The notes under the pieces: generated by a model
What the model was told of the DNA's origin: nothing
What the model saw: the letters and a program-made list of their open reading frames with translations, nothing else
The model's database searches: none
Position numbers and translations under genes: made by a program
Assembly (NCBI GenBank): GCA_025175895.1
Contig: CM046008.1
Location: 28,971,255-29,035,254, forward strand
DNA from: Wurfbainia villosa
Lineage: Eukaryota > Streptophyta > Magnoliopsida > Zingiberales > Zingiberaceae
Reading direction: 5' to 3'
Length of the DNA stretch: 64,000 nt
Shown here: in pieces, positions 1-11,105 of the stretch
How positions within the stretch are numbered: the stretch's first letter is position 1
Layout of the letters: every line of letters begins with the position of its first letter

Positions 1-1006
1 GGGGTGACTTGGTTGAACACTAGTTTGACTCGGATCACTTGTCACTTGGTCGACAAGAGAAGTTGGTTGATGTGGATTAGACTCGATCTCAGGGTCAGAG
101 ACGAGTTTGGTATCAGTGGGCTCAACACTTGGGGTCATTAAGGGTTTTATAGGTTCGGGTACTTCATCGAACACTACATTAATAGTCTCTTCGACTTTAA
201 GGGTATCGTGGTTATATACCCTATAGGCCCTACTCGTGGTTGAGTATCCTAAGAAGATTCTGGTGGAGGTTTTGGATTTGAATTTCCCTAGGTGGTTCTT
301 AGTGTTTAAGATATGTACTTTACATCCAAATACCCTAAAGTACTTGATGTTGGGCTTTATTGTGATAAATCTCGTAGGAGGTCTTAAGGTGCCTCTTTAC
401 CATAAGGATCATATTCTGGACATAGCAAGCCGTGCTAACGGCTTCTGCCCAAAACCTATCAGGTAGGTCATATTCGTTCAACATGGTCCTAGCGGCTTCT
501 TGTAGAGTTCGGTTTTTCCGCTCCACTAGGCCATTTTGTTGAGGGGTCCTAGGGCAAGAGAATTCATGGTGGTATCCGTTTAGGTTACAGAAGTCGGTGA
601 ACCTTTGATTTTCGAATTCACCACCATGATCGCTTCTAAGTCTTTTAACCTTAAGATTTTTTTGATTCTCGATTAATTTGAATAGATTGATTAATTGATC
701 TAGGGTATCATTTTTATGTTTGATGAACCTAACCCAGGTAAACCTGGAGTAGTAGTCAATTATGACTAAGCAATATTGACTTCTATTGAGTGACTTGGCT
801 CCATGTGAATCGAATAGATCCATATGCAGGAGCTCAAGTACACTTGAGGTTCGTTCTTGGTTAGTTAACTTGTGTTGTGTCCTAGGTTGTTTTCCTTGTT
901 GACAAGCATTACAGATTTTAATAACCAAATTGTTGAGGTTGGGTAAGCCTCTGACTAAGCCACTCTGACTCATCTTGTGGACGAGTCTTGGGTGCGAGTG
1001 ACCGAG
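1..1006 (-). pseudogene. Copia integrase (element A), frameshifted
   Basis: Integrase inserts the cDNA of the element into chromosomes. The longest open piece runs from 973 to 335 (212 aa). It shows the CNAC pair of the N-terminal zinc domain, the first catalytic Asp in HMDLFD, the second in LRSDHGGEF and the Glu in VERKNRTL, so the DDE core is intact. Near 345 the frame is lost; the C-terminal part continues to position 1 in another frame, with KYFRVFGCKV and RAYRVYNHDT recognisable. A TGA at 1007-1009 separates this piece from the protease piece, where an Arg codon is expected (CGA to TGA is the likely change). It is probably a recently disabled copy. The family call is firm; activity is unlikely. 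Confidence 0.88.
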
Positions 1007-1408
1007 TCATCGGTGCCACAACCATGATTCCTCTTCCTGTGTCATAAGACATTTGGCTGAGGATTTGATTAAGTTAATTGTATAAATGTTATTTGTCCTA
1101 GTTCCTTTGAGTATTGTTTTAGCTGTTTTATTTGTTTTAATTACACATTCATTATCTAAAAATATGACCTTATAGTTATTGTCACATAATTGGCTTACGC
1201 TAAGCAGGTTATATTCAAAATTCTCTACAAGTAATACATTTTTAATAACAAAATTCGAGTTAAGCTCGATATCACCTGATCCGATGATTTTGAGCTTGCC
1301 GTTATTCCCAAAGGCTACCGATCCTTGTCGTTTGAATCGAAGCTTCGTGAATTTGAGTTGATCCCCGGTCATGTGTCGGGAGCAACCGCTGTCCAACATC
1401 CATTGATC
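1007..1408 (-). pseudogene. Copia aspartic protease and GAG-pre-integrase domain (element A)
   Basis: The aspartic protease cleaves the Gag-Pol polyprotein. The active-site motif is LDSGCSRHMTG at the very start of the piece. It is followed by a beta-rich stretch (VAFGNNGKLKIIGSGDI) and the pre-integrase segment NLLSVSQLCD, ending at WLWHR and a TGA at 1007-1009. The flap region and spacing are usual for a Copia protease. The open frame can be followed upstream to GATCAATGG at 1408, next to an acceptor-like TGTGTGTAG. No start codon of its own is expected because Copia protease is part of Gag-Pol. The stop that cuts it off from integrase makes this copy non-functional unless read through. Confidence 0.88.
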
Positions 1409-1918
1409 CTACACACAAGGTGGTTGGATTGGATGTTAGATTTTTTATATTTTTTTTTTAAAAATTGGTTGTAAGTTTTTAAACCTAGGTCATCTCACCT
1501 GTGTCTATATGATCAAGCATGTTATACTTATGTGTTTTTTGTGAGATGATTTCCAATTAAGTTGATTAAGTGCATTTTGGTTCAAGTAATTTTATGTTAG
1601 ATTTGGATTTGACCCTAGGCTTGTCAAGTTTACCTTTTCAAGATCATGGCTTCCAGGTCGTGGCGAGGCACAGGGGCCTTCTTTTATCGGATCATCGACC
1701 ACTTCCTTAGACAAAGCAATTTTCAAGAAAATGATGACTTGACTCACCTAAGACTATTTCCTGGTCTAACTGGTTATTTTTGAAAAGAGGCTCTCCGAGA
1801 CTCAATCTTTTCGAAGGATTTTAGTTGGTTATGTATGTGTTCTAAGTGAGTTCACAAGTTAAAAAAAAACAAAACAAAAAAAATTCTACGCATGCAATTT
1901 CTAAGTTAAAGCACAAAC
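1409..1918 (-). other. noncoding gag-pol spacer of element A, intron-like
   Basis: About 510 nt separate the end of gag from protease. The stretch has stops in all minus frames and T-rich runs. On the minus strand it ends TTGTGTGTAG just before the codons leading into LDSGCSRHM. A phase-0 GT lies at 1918-1917 near the gag stop. Element B has the same spacer (9058-9545). Whether it is spliced is inference. Confidence 0.5.
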
Positions 1919-3541
1919 ATGTTTTGTACTGGCTCCCCCTAAACCGTTGAATCGGTTCGGTCTATCCACATAGTGGATTTGGTCCTTGGGAACCCAGTAC
2001 GGGTTGGATCCTAGAGTTGAAATCAAGAAGTTCTTAGGGACCCATGCTTGGACATGTTTCCTATGTCGACTTACAATCGACATATACGACCTATTAGTCG
2101 TGTTTGAGTTAAACCCTAGTCCAGCCTTGTTGTACACGGCCCTTTGAGATCCAAGTAGGAGGTCAAGTCCTTTGGATCCCGAAGTGAACCTTTCCAACGT
2201 GTTCCTAAGATCTTCAACTTGACTTTTCAAGAGAGAGTTCTCAACTTCGAGCTTTTCAGCTCGAGTTGGGTCCTCTTCTCGAACTTGACTAGTCGAAGAG
2301 GTTAGGGAGACCTTGTGTTTGAGGAGTTTGACCTCCTCAACCAGGGTCTCGACCTTGGACTCAGACTTAACTAATTTCCTAGACAAAAACCTAACCGTAT
2401 TATGTAAAGTATTAAATAAAGTTCGACTCACTTTAAGGGTATCTTTTGAACCGGATGCGTATCCGTGGCTTGACTTGAAGGTAGCTTCATAGTCCAAGTC
2501 ATCCTCAGGTTCTGACTCAAGTTCAGGTTCGGTCTCCGTGTCTGACTCAATCGATTTCGCCATGAAGACGTGGTCTTCGTCTTCTTCGGATGACGCTTCT
2601 TCCCATGTTGCGTTGAGGGCCTTCTTGTGCTTAGGTGCTTGGTGGTTGAGCTTGGGGCACTCGGACTTGATATGTCCAAACCTGTTACACTCATAACACC
2701 TAATATTAGAACTTTTAGGCTTACCTTGGTTGGGTCGAGTCGTGGTTCGCTTTCGTCCCTTGGCTATCCTTCGAGCTAGGTTCATTAGTTCGGCAGTCAA
2801 CTCCGGGTCAACTTCTTCTTCGGACTCGTCTTCCTCCTCGGTTGGTGGTGGCTTGCTTGCGATTTTCTTCTTCTTTGAACCTGCAAACAAGGCTATACCC
2901 CTCTCGAGTTTCGAGTTGGACTGCTCATGTAATTCGAAATCTGAGAATAATTCGTCTATTCTAACTTTAGAAAGGTCCTTAGAGACCTTGTAGGCGTCGA
3001 CCATGGATGCCCACAAGGTAGTCCTCGGAAAAGAGTTTAGAACATACCTTATAAGGTCGCAGTTTTTGACCTTTTGCCCGATTGCGTGTAGGTTGTTGAC
3101 GATGTCCTGGACTCGGGCGTGAAGTTGCATTGCGGACTCGTGTTCCTGCATTTTTAGATTATATAATTTATTGAATAAAAGGTCGCGCTTACATACCTTG
3201 GCTTCATCGGTCCCTTCGTGTAGCTCCACTAGTTTTGTCCAAAGATCTTTTGCGCTTATGAAGGGGCCGACGCGATTTAACTCCTCCTTGGACAAGCCGC
3301 ATTGGAGGATTTGTGTTGCCTTGGCATCGGCTTCGACTTGTCGTTTTGTTGCAACGGTCCATTGATCATAATCCAAGGAGTCACCCACTTCATTAGTCGA
3401 AAGTGTGAAACCCGTTTGGATTATGATCCACATCTCGATTTGGGTTTTGAGAAAGCATTCCATCCGACCTTTCTAGTAGCGGAAATCATCTCCGTTGTAA
3501 AACGGAGGTCGGACGATGCTAAAACCCTCGAGATGGGCCAT
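1901..3541 (-). pseudogene. Copia gag (element A), long open frame with an early TAG
   Basis: Gag is the capsid/nucleocapsid protein that packages the RNA. The natural start is ATG at 3541 (MAHLEGFSIVRPPFYNG), as in element B. Codon 23 (3473-3475) is TAG where B has TGG (Trp). An in-frame Met four codons later (3463) opens 520 aa to the stop at 1901. In this part: a UBN2-type gag fold (WTKLVELHEGT, KVCKRDLLFNKLY), a KKKK basic patch, an acidic run, one CCHC knuckle (CYECNRFGHIKSEC), a second acidic region (SESDTETEPELESEPED), and a coiled-coil-like segment (LVEEVKLLKHKV, LEVENSLLKSQVEDL). It ends in YWVPKDQ. Apart from the early stop the frame is clean, so this is the best preserved gag in the window. 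Confidence 0.9.
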
Positions 3542-4031
3542 TAGAACAAAAAACAAGGAGACTAAAAAGAAGACCTAGCAACGACAAAAACACACGAAAG
3601 TACCAAGACTTGCGTCTTGGATTAGTAGTGTGGGAAATAAAAAGAAACAAACGAAAAAAAGAAAGTTAAGCAAAGAAATAAGAAACTAAATAAAAAGTAA
3701 GTACTCACAACCTTCGATGTCCCCGAAAGGCTACTAAACGTCAATTTTTGAGGATGAAAACAACTTGTTACGGGGGTAAACCCCAACAAGAAGTGTAGAT
3801 CTCTGCAAGGGCTTCGATTTGGTAGGTAGACCGTGTCGTGGGTCAACTTGTACGAAAAGTTATGCCCGTTTGACCGTCGGCTACTCCAAAAGCGAATACT
3901 TGCAAAACAAAACCAAACGAAGAGTACCAAGACTTCGTCTTGGATTAGTAGTGCGGGAGAAAAATTTAAACGAACGAAAAACAAATCTGTAAAAAATGTT
4001 AGATTGGTGGTTTCACCAAATCTAAGCGCCC
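3542..4031 (-). other. 5' leader of element A
   Basis: Noncoding stretch between PBS and gag ATG, purine-rich on the plus strand, with a repeated motif around ACCAAGACTTGCGTCTTGGA (3602-3621) that recurs near 3928 and pairs with itself (CAAGACT...GTCTTG). It could be the packaging/dimerisation leader; I see no gene in it. Confidence 0.5.
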
Positions 4032-4046
4032 CCGGCTCTGATACCA
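4032..4046 (-). other. primer-binding site of element A (tRNA-iMet type)
   Basis: On the minus strand TGGTATCAGAGCCGG lies two bases after the LTR end. TGGTATCAGAGC is the plant Copia PBS complementary to the 3' end of initiator Met-tRNA. Confidence 0.95.
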
Positions 4047-4048
4047 AT

Positions 4049-5171
4049 TGTTGGATCGAAGCGGATCGCTAGAGGGGGGGTGAATAGCGAAAAAAAACTT
4101 TTTCTTTCGAATTCGTTTCAAGACAAATATACGCTGTGGAAATGTAAATAAAAAATAAAATAGACAAATAGTTTTTTACTTGGTTCGTAGCCTTCGACTA
4201 CTACTCCAAGGCCCTAACGGTCCTAGACCGTGTACGGAGGGCAATTCACTAAAACACTCCTCGTTGGAGGTAGGAGTTTACGATTACAAAAAAAAATTCG
4301 AAGCACAAGATAGAGAGACAAACCCTCTCTTCTATTAAAATGAAAATGCAACGATAGAAAGCCTCGATTAACAAACTAATTGCAAGATTAAAAGAAATGA
4401 CAAGACAAGATTATACCAACAACTCGAAGATAGGACTTAAACTAGGGTTGTTGGCAGCACTTCGTTGTCGTAGAGTTGTCGGAGAGTCGCAGCGTTGCGG
4501 AGGCTTTTGAGCACTTAGAATTGATGATAAAACCCTAGGTTTGACCCTCCTTTTATAGCCTTTGAGCCCCTTTTCGAGAGGAACCCTAGCCAATCACAAT
4601 TGAGCACCACTCCCCTTGAAATTTGGTGATAAACCTTGACTCCTCGAGGCTGATCCTTTGACCATCGATCGATGATGGTCATCATCGATCGTGATGGCGG
4701 CATCGATCGAGTCTTGACCTCCGGCGATCGGTGATTGGCGATCGAGTCCTCAAGGTAGCGATCGGTGATGCTTGCTGCAAGTCAAAGTTAGCTCAACAAA
4801 AACATAATTTCGACGGTCGTCGATAGTCCGATCTCGACCTAGACCATCTATAGGATGTCTTTGGTCGGATCTACGCTTAAGATCATCCCCGTAACGAGGA
4901 TACGACCTCACTTACGCTCGCACACACGAGCTTACCTCGATACTTACATGTTGCTTTTGCTTCCGGCCTTCCACTCGATTCCTTCGGCTCCCTCCGAAGT
5001 CACTCGAGTGTCGCCCGACCACCGCAGCTTCCTGCGGGTGTCGCTAGCCTTGACTCGGCTATAACAATTTTCTTCGCAGATTCAGCTCGTGAGATAATGA
5101 CATGAGCTTAACTTTGTATCGTTTGCTATAATCAAAACTCAGGTTCGACTTAGGTGCCTACTGCACCAACA
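4049..5171 (-). repeat. SIRE-type LTR shared by elements A and B
   Basis: 1123 bp, TG...CA on the plus strand (TGTTGGATCGAAG ... CTGCACCAACA). Its left edge abuts the PBS of A, so it acts as a 5' LTR for A. Its right edge abuts a polypurine tract (minus AAAAAGGGGGAGAT), so it is the 3' LTR of B. One LTR serving two internal regions is the tandem structure expected from unequal LTR recombination. U3 holds clusters of CGATCGATGATGG-like repeats (4663-4760). Confidence 0.9.
4551..4557 (-). promoter_or_regulatory. TATA box of the A/B LTR
   Basis: Minus-strand CTATAAAAGGAGGG lies mid-LTR, the usual place for the U3/R promoter; transcription would run leftward into element A. Confidence 0.7.
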
Positions 5172-5186
5172 ATCTCCCCCTTTTTG
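5172..5186 (-). other. polypurine tract of element B
   Basis: Minus strand CAAAAAGGGGGAGAT directly precedes the TGTTGG start of the LTR; this is where plus-strand cDNA synthesis is primed. Confidence 0.9.
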
Positions 5187-6031
5187 ATTTATGGCAAACC
5201 CACATACAAAGTTAAGAAAAATAAATTAAGCAAAAAGAGTATGAGATATACATGAATGTGTAGGAGTATAAAAACTCTTTTTCAAGTGCTCCCCCTTGAG
5301 GAAACCTCCTCCTTGACCGAGGGTGAGTACTTGAGAAAGAGTTTTAACTCTCCCCCTTGATATTTGCTACTAAAAAAGAATTAAGTAATCGAAATTACTT
5401 AATATTGGTCATAGTGTTTAAAATAAGTTTTAAGTTAAGAAATCAAAAAAATTGATTTCTTAACCTTGGCCTTTACTTCCATTTTGTTAACAAGTTAACT
5501 AAAAGTTAAGTAAATTATTTTCTGTTAACAAGTTAACTAAATGTGTTAAAGTTTGAGTAAGCCTTAAAAAAAATATTGATCCCTTAACTTTGGCCTTTTT
5601 CTCCCCCTTTTGCCATATATCGAAAAGAGTGAGAGTGTGTCTGGAATAAAAACAAATTCTAATTTTAAAGTCCAAGCATGTTCCACATTATTTTGAAAAT
5701 AATATACTGAAAATAAGTTCATCTATAAAATGTTCGACTCATATTTGGCTTGATTGATATGGTAGATCAATCAGTCCGTGTCAGAGTCGGTTAGTATGTA
5801 TGATTATACTCTGTGGTTCATAGCGATGCACTAGCTCTACATCTGGAACCATGAGTAAGGTCCTAACATCTCACGCCCATCTACGTGGCTAAGTACACAA
5901 ACACATTAGTCCTATGTGTTGTGAGATGTACTGGCTCATTAAATCTATAGGTGCATAATATCTAAGGTATGTCCTATGCTAGTTCCATGAAATTAAAGAA
6001 ATAGTAGTAAGAACATATAATTTGCAAGTAC
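5187..6031 (-). other. 3' noncoding region of element B with extra PPT-like tracts
   Basis: AT-rich, no open frame. It contains further oligopurine runs on the minus strand at about 5289, 5350 and 5600 (GGGGGAG cores), as is common upstream of the 3' LTR in SIRE-type elements. No env-like protein is recognisable. Confidence 0.6.
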
Positions 6032-7497
6032 CTATTCTATTACGCACATGCCCAATTTTCGTCTTAATAGACTAAATTCGGCTTCGGGTAGGGGTTTAGT
6101 AAATAGGTCTGCCAAGTTAGACTTCGATTCGACGTATTCGAGTATTATGGCTCCGTTGGCCACATGTTCTCGAATAAAATGGTGTTTGACTTCTATATGT
6201 TTGGTCCTAGAGTGACATATCGGATTCTTTGTAAGATTAATTGAACTAATGTTATCTACGTGAAGTTTAGTATTCGTAAAGTCTAACTTAAAGTCGCGGA
6301 GAGTGTGCTTCATCTAAAGAAGTTGAGTGACACACTCACCCATCGCGATGTATTGGCCGGTGGTAGATAAAGGCAACAGTGTTGCTTCCTGCGCACCAAC
6401 TCACTAGACTCGGCAGAAGTTGACACAACCACTCGTGCTCTTTCTATCGAGCTTACTACGGCATAATCCGAATCAGTGGCCGATTAGTTCGAACTCGGTA
6501 GATCTAGGATGCAAATACCAGCATTAAGTGTACCCTTTAGATATCTAAGGATAAACGCTTAACTAGGGTTAGAGGTGAGACTCCTTAGCACAGGTTTGAA
6601 ACACAGCGCACATACTTCTTGCGAATAGGATGTCAGGTTAGGCTGCGATTAAGTATAGGAGACTTCTATCGCTCTATAGTACTTTAAGTCAATGGACTTA
6701 CTTTCTAGGTCTTCTCCTATGTTAACATTAATCGCCATTGGGGTGTTTATTATCTTAGCGTCTTGCATTCCAAATCTTTTAATTAACTCCTTAGTGTATT
6801 TTTGTTGATATAGGTATATACCATCCTTAGTTTGTTTAATTTGTAGACCTAAAAGAAACTTAACTACCTACCAAGTTCATTTGAACTCACTTTCCATGAG
6901 TGAAGCACGAACTCGTTTAGTAAAGTGAGTTAGAGGTTCCAAAATTATATAAATCTCGTAAATTTGAGCTATGAATATTTCTTTACCTAAGGTTTTCTGA
7001 AGAGAGTTGGGTCAACTAAGCCTTGGTTAAACCCTTTTGACTTAAGATGGATTGAAAGTCTCTCGTACCAAGCTCGAGGAGCTTGTTTAAGTCCATAGAG
7101 CTTTCTTAAGTTTTAGAACATGGTCGGGTTTATCTAGATTTTGAATCAGGGGTTGGCTAACATAAACTTCTTCTTTAATGTATCCATTTAGGAATGCCGA
7201 CTTAACATCCATTTGAAGCGGCTTAAATCCTCGATGTGCGGCATAAGCTAGCAACATTTGAATGGATTGAGTCTAGCCTCTTGGGGCATAGGTTTAAGTC
7301 GTAATCTAAGCCTTGACTTGACTAAACCCTTTGGCGACTAACCTAGCCTTGTTTCTAACTACTTCACCTTTATCATCAAGCTTATTTCGAAACACCCACC
7401 TTGTTCCAATTATCGTTTTGTCTTTAGGTGGTGGTACTAATTCCCACACTTCATTCCTAGTAAATTGAGCTAGCTCTTCTTGCATTGCAATAATCAA
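6032..7497 (-). pseudogene. Copia reverse transcriptase/RNase H remnants (element B)
   Basis: Two open pieces remain. 7497-7306 is the RT N-terminus (ELAQFTRNEVWELVPPP, IGTRWVFRNKLDDKGEVVRNKARLVAKGFSQ). 6313-6032 is the RNase H C-terminus (LHVDNISSINLTKNP, SRTKHIEVKHHFIREH, ADLFTKPLPEAEFSLLRRKLGM). Between them weak RT traces are present in shifting frames (for example about 7180-7290, around the conserved region that follows AFLNG in other copies), but the catalytic YVDD box cannot be read. Length is close to normal, so the damage is mostly small indels and not one large deletion. RT copies element RNA into cDNA and RNase H removes the RNA; this copy cannot. Confidence 0.85.
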
Positions 7498-8680
7498 TCG
7501 GGATCAAGAAGAGCTTGTTCAATTGATTTGGAGTTCTATCTTTGAAATTAAGGAAATTTGACTAAGGTTCCTATAGGATGCTCTAGTTGAACTCCTAGAT
7601 TAGGATCTCCTATCACTTGATCGATAGGGTGGTTAGTGAATCCTAGATTGGGTTGGGTTTGTGTCACCTAATGCTTGATCAATGGGGTGACTTGGTTGAA
7701 CACTAGTTAGACTCGGATCACTTGTCACATGGTCTACAAGAGAAGTTGGTTGATGTGGATTAGACTCGATCTCGAGTCGGAGGCGAGTTTGGTATCGATG
7801 GGCTCAACACTTGGGGTCATTAAGGGTTTTGTAGGTTGGTGTACTTCATCGAACACTACATTAATAGTCTCTTGACTTTAAGGGTATCGTGGTTATATAC
7901 CCTATAAGGCCCTACTTGTAGTTGAGTATCCTAGAAGATTAGGTGGAGGTTTTGGATTTGAATTTCCCTAGGTGGTTCTTAGTGTTTAAGATATGTACTT
8001 TACATCCAAATACCTAAAGTACTTGATGTTGGGTACTTTATTGTGATAAATCTCGTAGGAGGTCTTAAGGTGCCTCTTTACCATAAGGATCCTATTTTGG
8101 ACATAGCAAGTAGTGCGTACTCACGCTACCCAAAACCTATCGGGGTAGGTCATATTAGTTCAACATGGTCCTAGCGGCTTCTTGTAGAGTTCGGTTTTTG
8201 CTCCACTAGGCCATTTTGTTGAGGGTCCTAGGAGAGAATTCATGGTGGTATCCGTTTAGGTTCTGAAGTCGGTGAACCTTTGATTTTGAATTCACCACCA
8301 TGATCTTCTAAGTCTTTTAACCTTAAGGTTTTTGATTCTCGATTAATTTGAATAGATTGATTAATTGATCTAGGGTATCATTTTTATGTTTGATGAACCT
8401 AACCCGAGTAAACACAGGTAGTCGTCAATTATGACTAAGCAATATTGACTTCTATTGAGTGACTTGGCTCCATGTGAATCGAATAGATCCATATCACGAG
8501 GAGCTCAAGTACACTTGAGGTTAGTTCTTAGTTAGTTAACTTGTGTTGTGTCCTAGGTTGTTTTCCTTGTTGACAAGCATTACAGTTTTATTAACCAAAT
8601 TGTTGAGGTTGGGTAAGCCTCGACTAAGCCACTCGACTCATCTTGTGGGCCGAGTCTTGGGTGTGAGTGGAGTCATCGGT
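7498..8680 (-). pseudogene. Copia integrase remnants (element B)
   Basis: This stretch aligns base for base with 1-1006 of element A (from 7683) and therefore encodes integrase core and C-terminal parts, but no frame stays open for long. Local losses compared with A include GCTTCTAAG shortened at about 8300 and loss of bases in CCGC/CGG contexts near 8110-8140. The linker upstream of the RT piece (7498-7682) is specific to this copy in the window because A is cut there by the window edge. Confidence 0.8.
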
Positions 8681-9057
8681 GCCACAACCATGATTCCTCT
8701 TCTGTGTCATAAGACATTTGGTGAGGATTTGATTAAGTTAATTGTATAAATGTTATTTGTCCTAGTTCCTTTGAGTATTGTTTTATTGTTTTATTTGTTT
8801 TAATTACACATTCATTTTCTAAAAATATGACCTTATAGTTATTGTCACATAATTGGCTTACGCTAAGTTATATTCAAAATTCTCTACAAGTAATACATTT
8901 TTAATAACAAAATTGAGTTAAGCTCGATATCACGATCCAGATGATTTTGAGCTTGCCGTTATTCCCAAAGGCTACCGATCCTTGTCGTTTGAATCGAAGC
9001 TTCGTGAATTTGAGTTGATCCCGGTCATGTGTGAGCAACATCCAACATCCATTGATC
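8681..9057 (-). pseudogene. Copia protease/pre-integrase remnant (element B)
   Basis: Counterpart of 1007-1408 in A. The protease active site is damaged: the CGG and CCGCTG bases around DSGCSRH in A are deleted or changed here (about 9027-9047). The rest is readable by alignment with A in different frames. Confidence 0.8.
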
Positions 9058-9545
9058 CTACACACAAGGTGGTTGGATTGGATGTTAGATTTTAAAAAAT
9101 TGGTTGTAAGTTGTTAAACCTAGGTCATCTCACTGTGTCTATATGATCAAGCATGTTATACTTATGTGTTTTTGTGAGATGACTTCCAATTAAGTTGATT
9201 AAGTGCATTTAGGTTCAAGTAATTTTATGTTAGATTTGGATTTGACCCTAGCCTTGTCAAGTTTACCTTTTTGATCATGGCTTCCGGGTCAGTGGCGAGA
9301 GCCTGAGGCCTTCTTTTATCGGATCATCGACCACTTCCTTAGACAAAGCCATTTTCAAGAAAATGATGACTTGACTCACCTAAGACTATTTCCTAGTCTA
9401 ACGGTTATTTTGAAAAGAGGCTCTCAGGGCTCAATCTTTCGAAGGATTTTAGTTGGTTATGTATGTGTTCTAAGTGAGTTCACAAGTTAAAAAAAAACAA
9501 AACAAAAAAATTCTAAGCATGCAATTTCTAAGTTAAAGCACAAAC
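9058..9545 (-). other. noncoding gag-pol spacer of element B
   Basis: Copy of the intron-like spacer of element A (1409-1918). The acceptor-like TTGTGTGTAG is retained; the T/A run is shorter. No coding frame. Confidence 0.5.
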
Positions 9546-11105
9546 ATATTTTGTACTGGCTCCCCCTAGATTGTTGAATCGGTTCGGTCTATCCACATAG
9601 TGGATTTGGTCATAGGAACCCGATGCAGGTTGGATCCTAGAGTTGAAATCAAAAAGTTCTTAGGGACCCATGCTTGGACATGTTTCCTATGTCGACTTAC
9701 AATCGACATATCGACCTATTAGTCGTGTTTGAGTTAAACCCTAGTCGGCCTTGTTGTACCGACCCTTTGAGATCCAAGTAGGAGGTCAAGTCCTTTGGAT
9801 CCCGAAGTGAACCTTTCCAGCGTGTTCCTAAGATCTTGACTTGACTTTTCAAGAGAGTTCTCAACCGAGCTTTTCAGCTCGAGTTGGGTCCTCTTCTCGA
9901 ACTTGACTAGTCGAAGAGGTTAGGAGACCTTGTGTTTGAGGAGTTTGACCTCCTCAACGAGTCTCGACCTTGGACTCGGACTTAACTAATTTCCTAGACA
10001 AAAACCTAAGCAGTATTATGTAAAGTATTAAATAAAGTTCGACTCACTTTAAGGGTATCTTTTGAGCAGGATGCGTATCCGGTGACTTGAAGGTAAGCCG
10101 TGGTCAAGTCATCCTCGAGTTCGACTCAAGTTGAGTTCGGTCTCGTGTCGACTCAATCGATTTAGCCATGAAGGCGTGGTCGTCTTCTTGGATCGCTTCT
10201 TCCCATGTCGCGTTGAGGGCCTTCTTGTGCTTAGGTGCTTGGTGGTTGAGCTTGGGGCACTCGGACTTGATATGTCAAACACATTACACTCATAACACCT
10301 AATATTAGAACTTTTAGGCTTACCTTGGTTGGGTCAGTCGTGGTTGCTTTAGTCCCTTGGCTATCCTTGAGCTAGGTTCATTAGTTCGGTCAACTCGGGT
10401 CAACTTCTTCTTGGACTCGTCTTCCTCCTCGGTTGGTGGTGGCTTGCTTGCGATTTTCTTCTTCTTTGAACACAAACAAGGCTATACCTCTCTCGAGTTT
10501 GTTGCTCATGTAATTGAAATCGAGAATAATTCATCTAATTCTAATTTTAGAAAGGTCCTTGGAGACCTTGTAGGCATCGACCATGGATGCCACAAGGTAG
10601 TCCTCGGAAAGAGTTTAGAACATACCTTATAAGGTCGCGTTTCGACCTTTTGCATGCGTGTAGGTTGTTGACTATGTCTTGGACTCGGCGTGGAGTTGCA
10701 TTGCGGACTCGTGTTCCTGCATTTTTAGTTATATAATTTATTGAATAAATCGCGCTTACATACCTTGGCTTCGCCGGTCCCTTCGTGTAGCTCCACTAGT
10801 TTTGTCCAAAGATCTTTTGCGCTTATGAAGGGGCAGCAATTTAACTCCTCCTTGGACAAGCCGCATTGGAGGATTTGTGTTGCCTTGGCATCGGCTTCGA
10901 CTTGTCGTTTTGTTGCAACGGTCCATTGATCATAATCCAAGGAGTCACCCACTTCATTAGTCGAAAGTGTGAAACCCGTTTGGATTATGATCCACATCTC
11001 GATTTGGGTTTTGAGAAAGCATTCCATCCGACCTTTCCAGTAGCGGAAATCATCTCCGTTGTAAAACGGAGGTCGGACGATGCTAAAACCCTCGAGATGG
11101 GCCAT
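9528..11105 (-). pseudogene. Copia gag (element B), frameshifted
   Basis: The start ATG at 11105 is the same as in A (MAHLEGFSIVRPPFYNG), and the Trp codon mutated in A is intact here (TGG, 11037-11039). The frame stays open to about 10725 through WTKLVELHEGTGEAKVCKRD, then is lost. Downstream the CCHC knuckle, acidic and coiled-coil parts are recognisable only by alignment with 1901-2990. Loss of single C, CT or CAG bases accounts for most frame breaks (for example TCTGACTC in A, TCGACTC here, at 10121 and 10148). Either the gene is dead or the sequence has consensus errors; I cannot decide from one window. Confidence 0.88.

Larger units (their letters stand above)
1..4048 (-). mobile_element. 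SIRE-type Copia element A, internal region (cut by window edge)
   Basis: Read on the minus strand the order is PBS (4046), leader, gag (3541-1901), spacer, protease/pre-integrase (1408-1007) and integrase (1006-1). Protease-integrase order before RT is the Copia arrangement. The long gag with a C-terminal coiled-coil-like segment, the oligo-purine PPT family and an LTR starting TGTTGGTGC suggest the SIRE/Maximus lineage (inference). RT and RNase H lie beyond the window. The DNA from 1 to about 3760 is closely matched by 7683-11325, so A and B are copies of one family. Confidence 0.9.
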
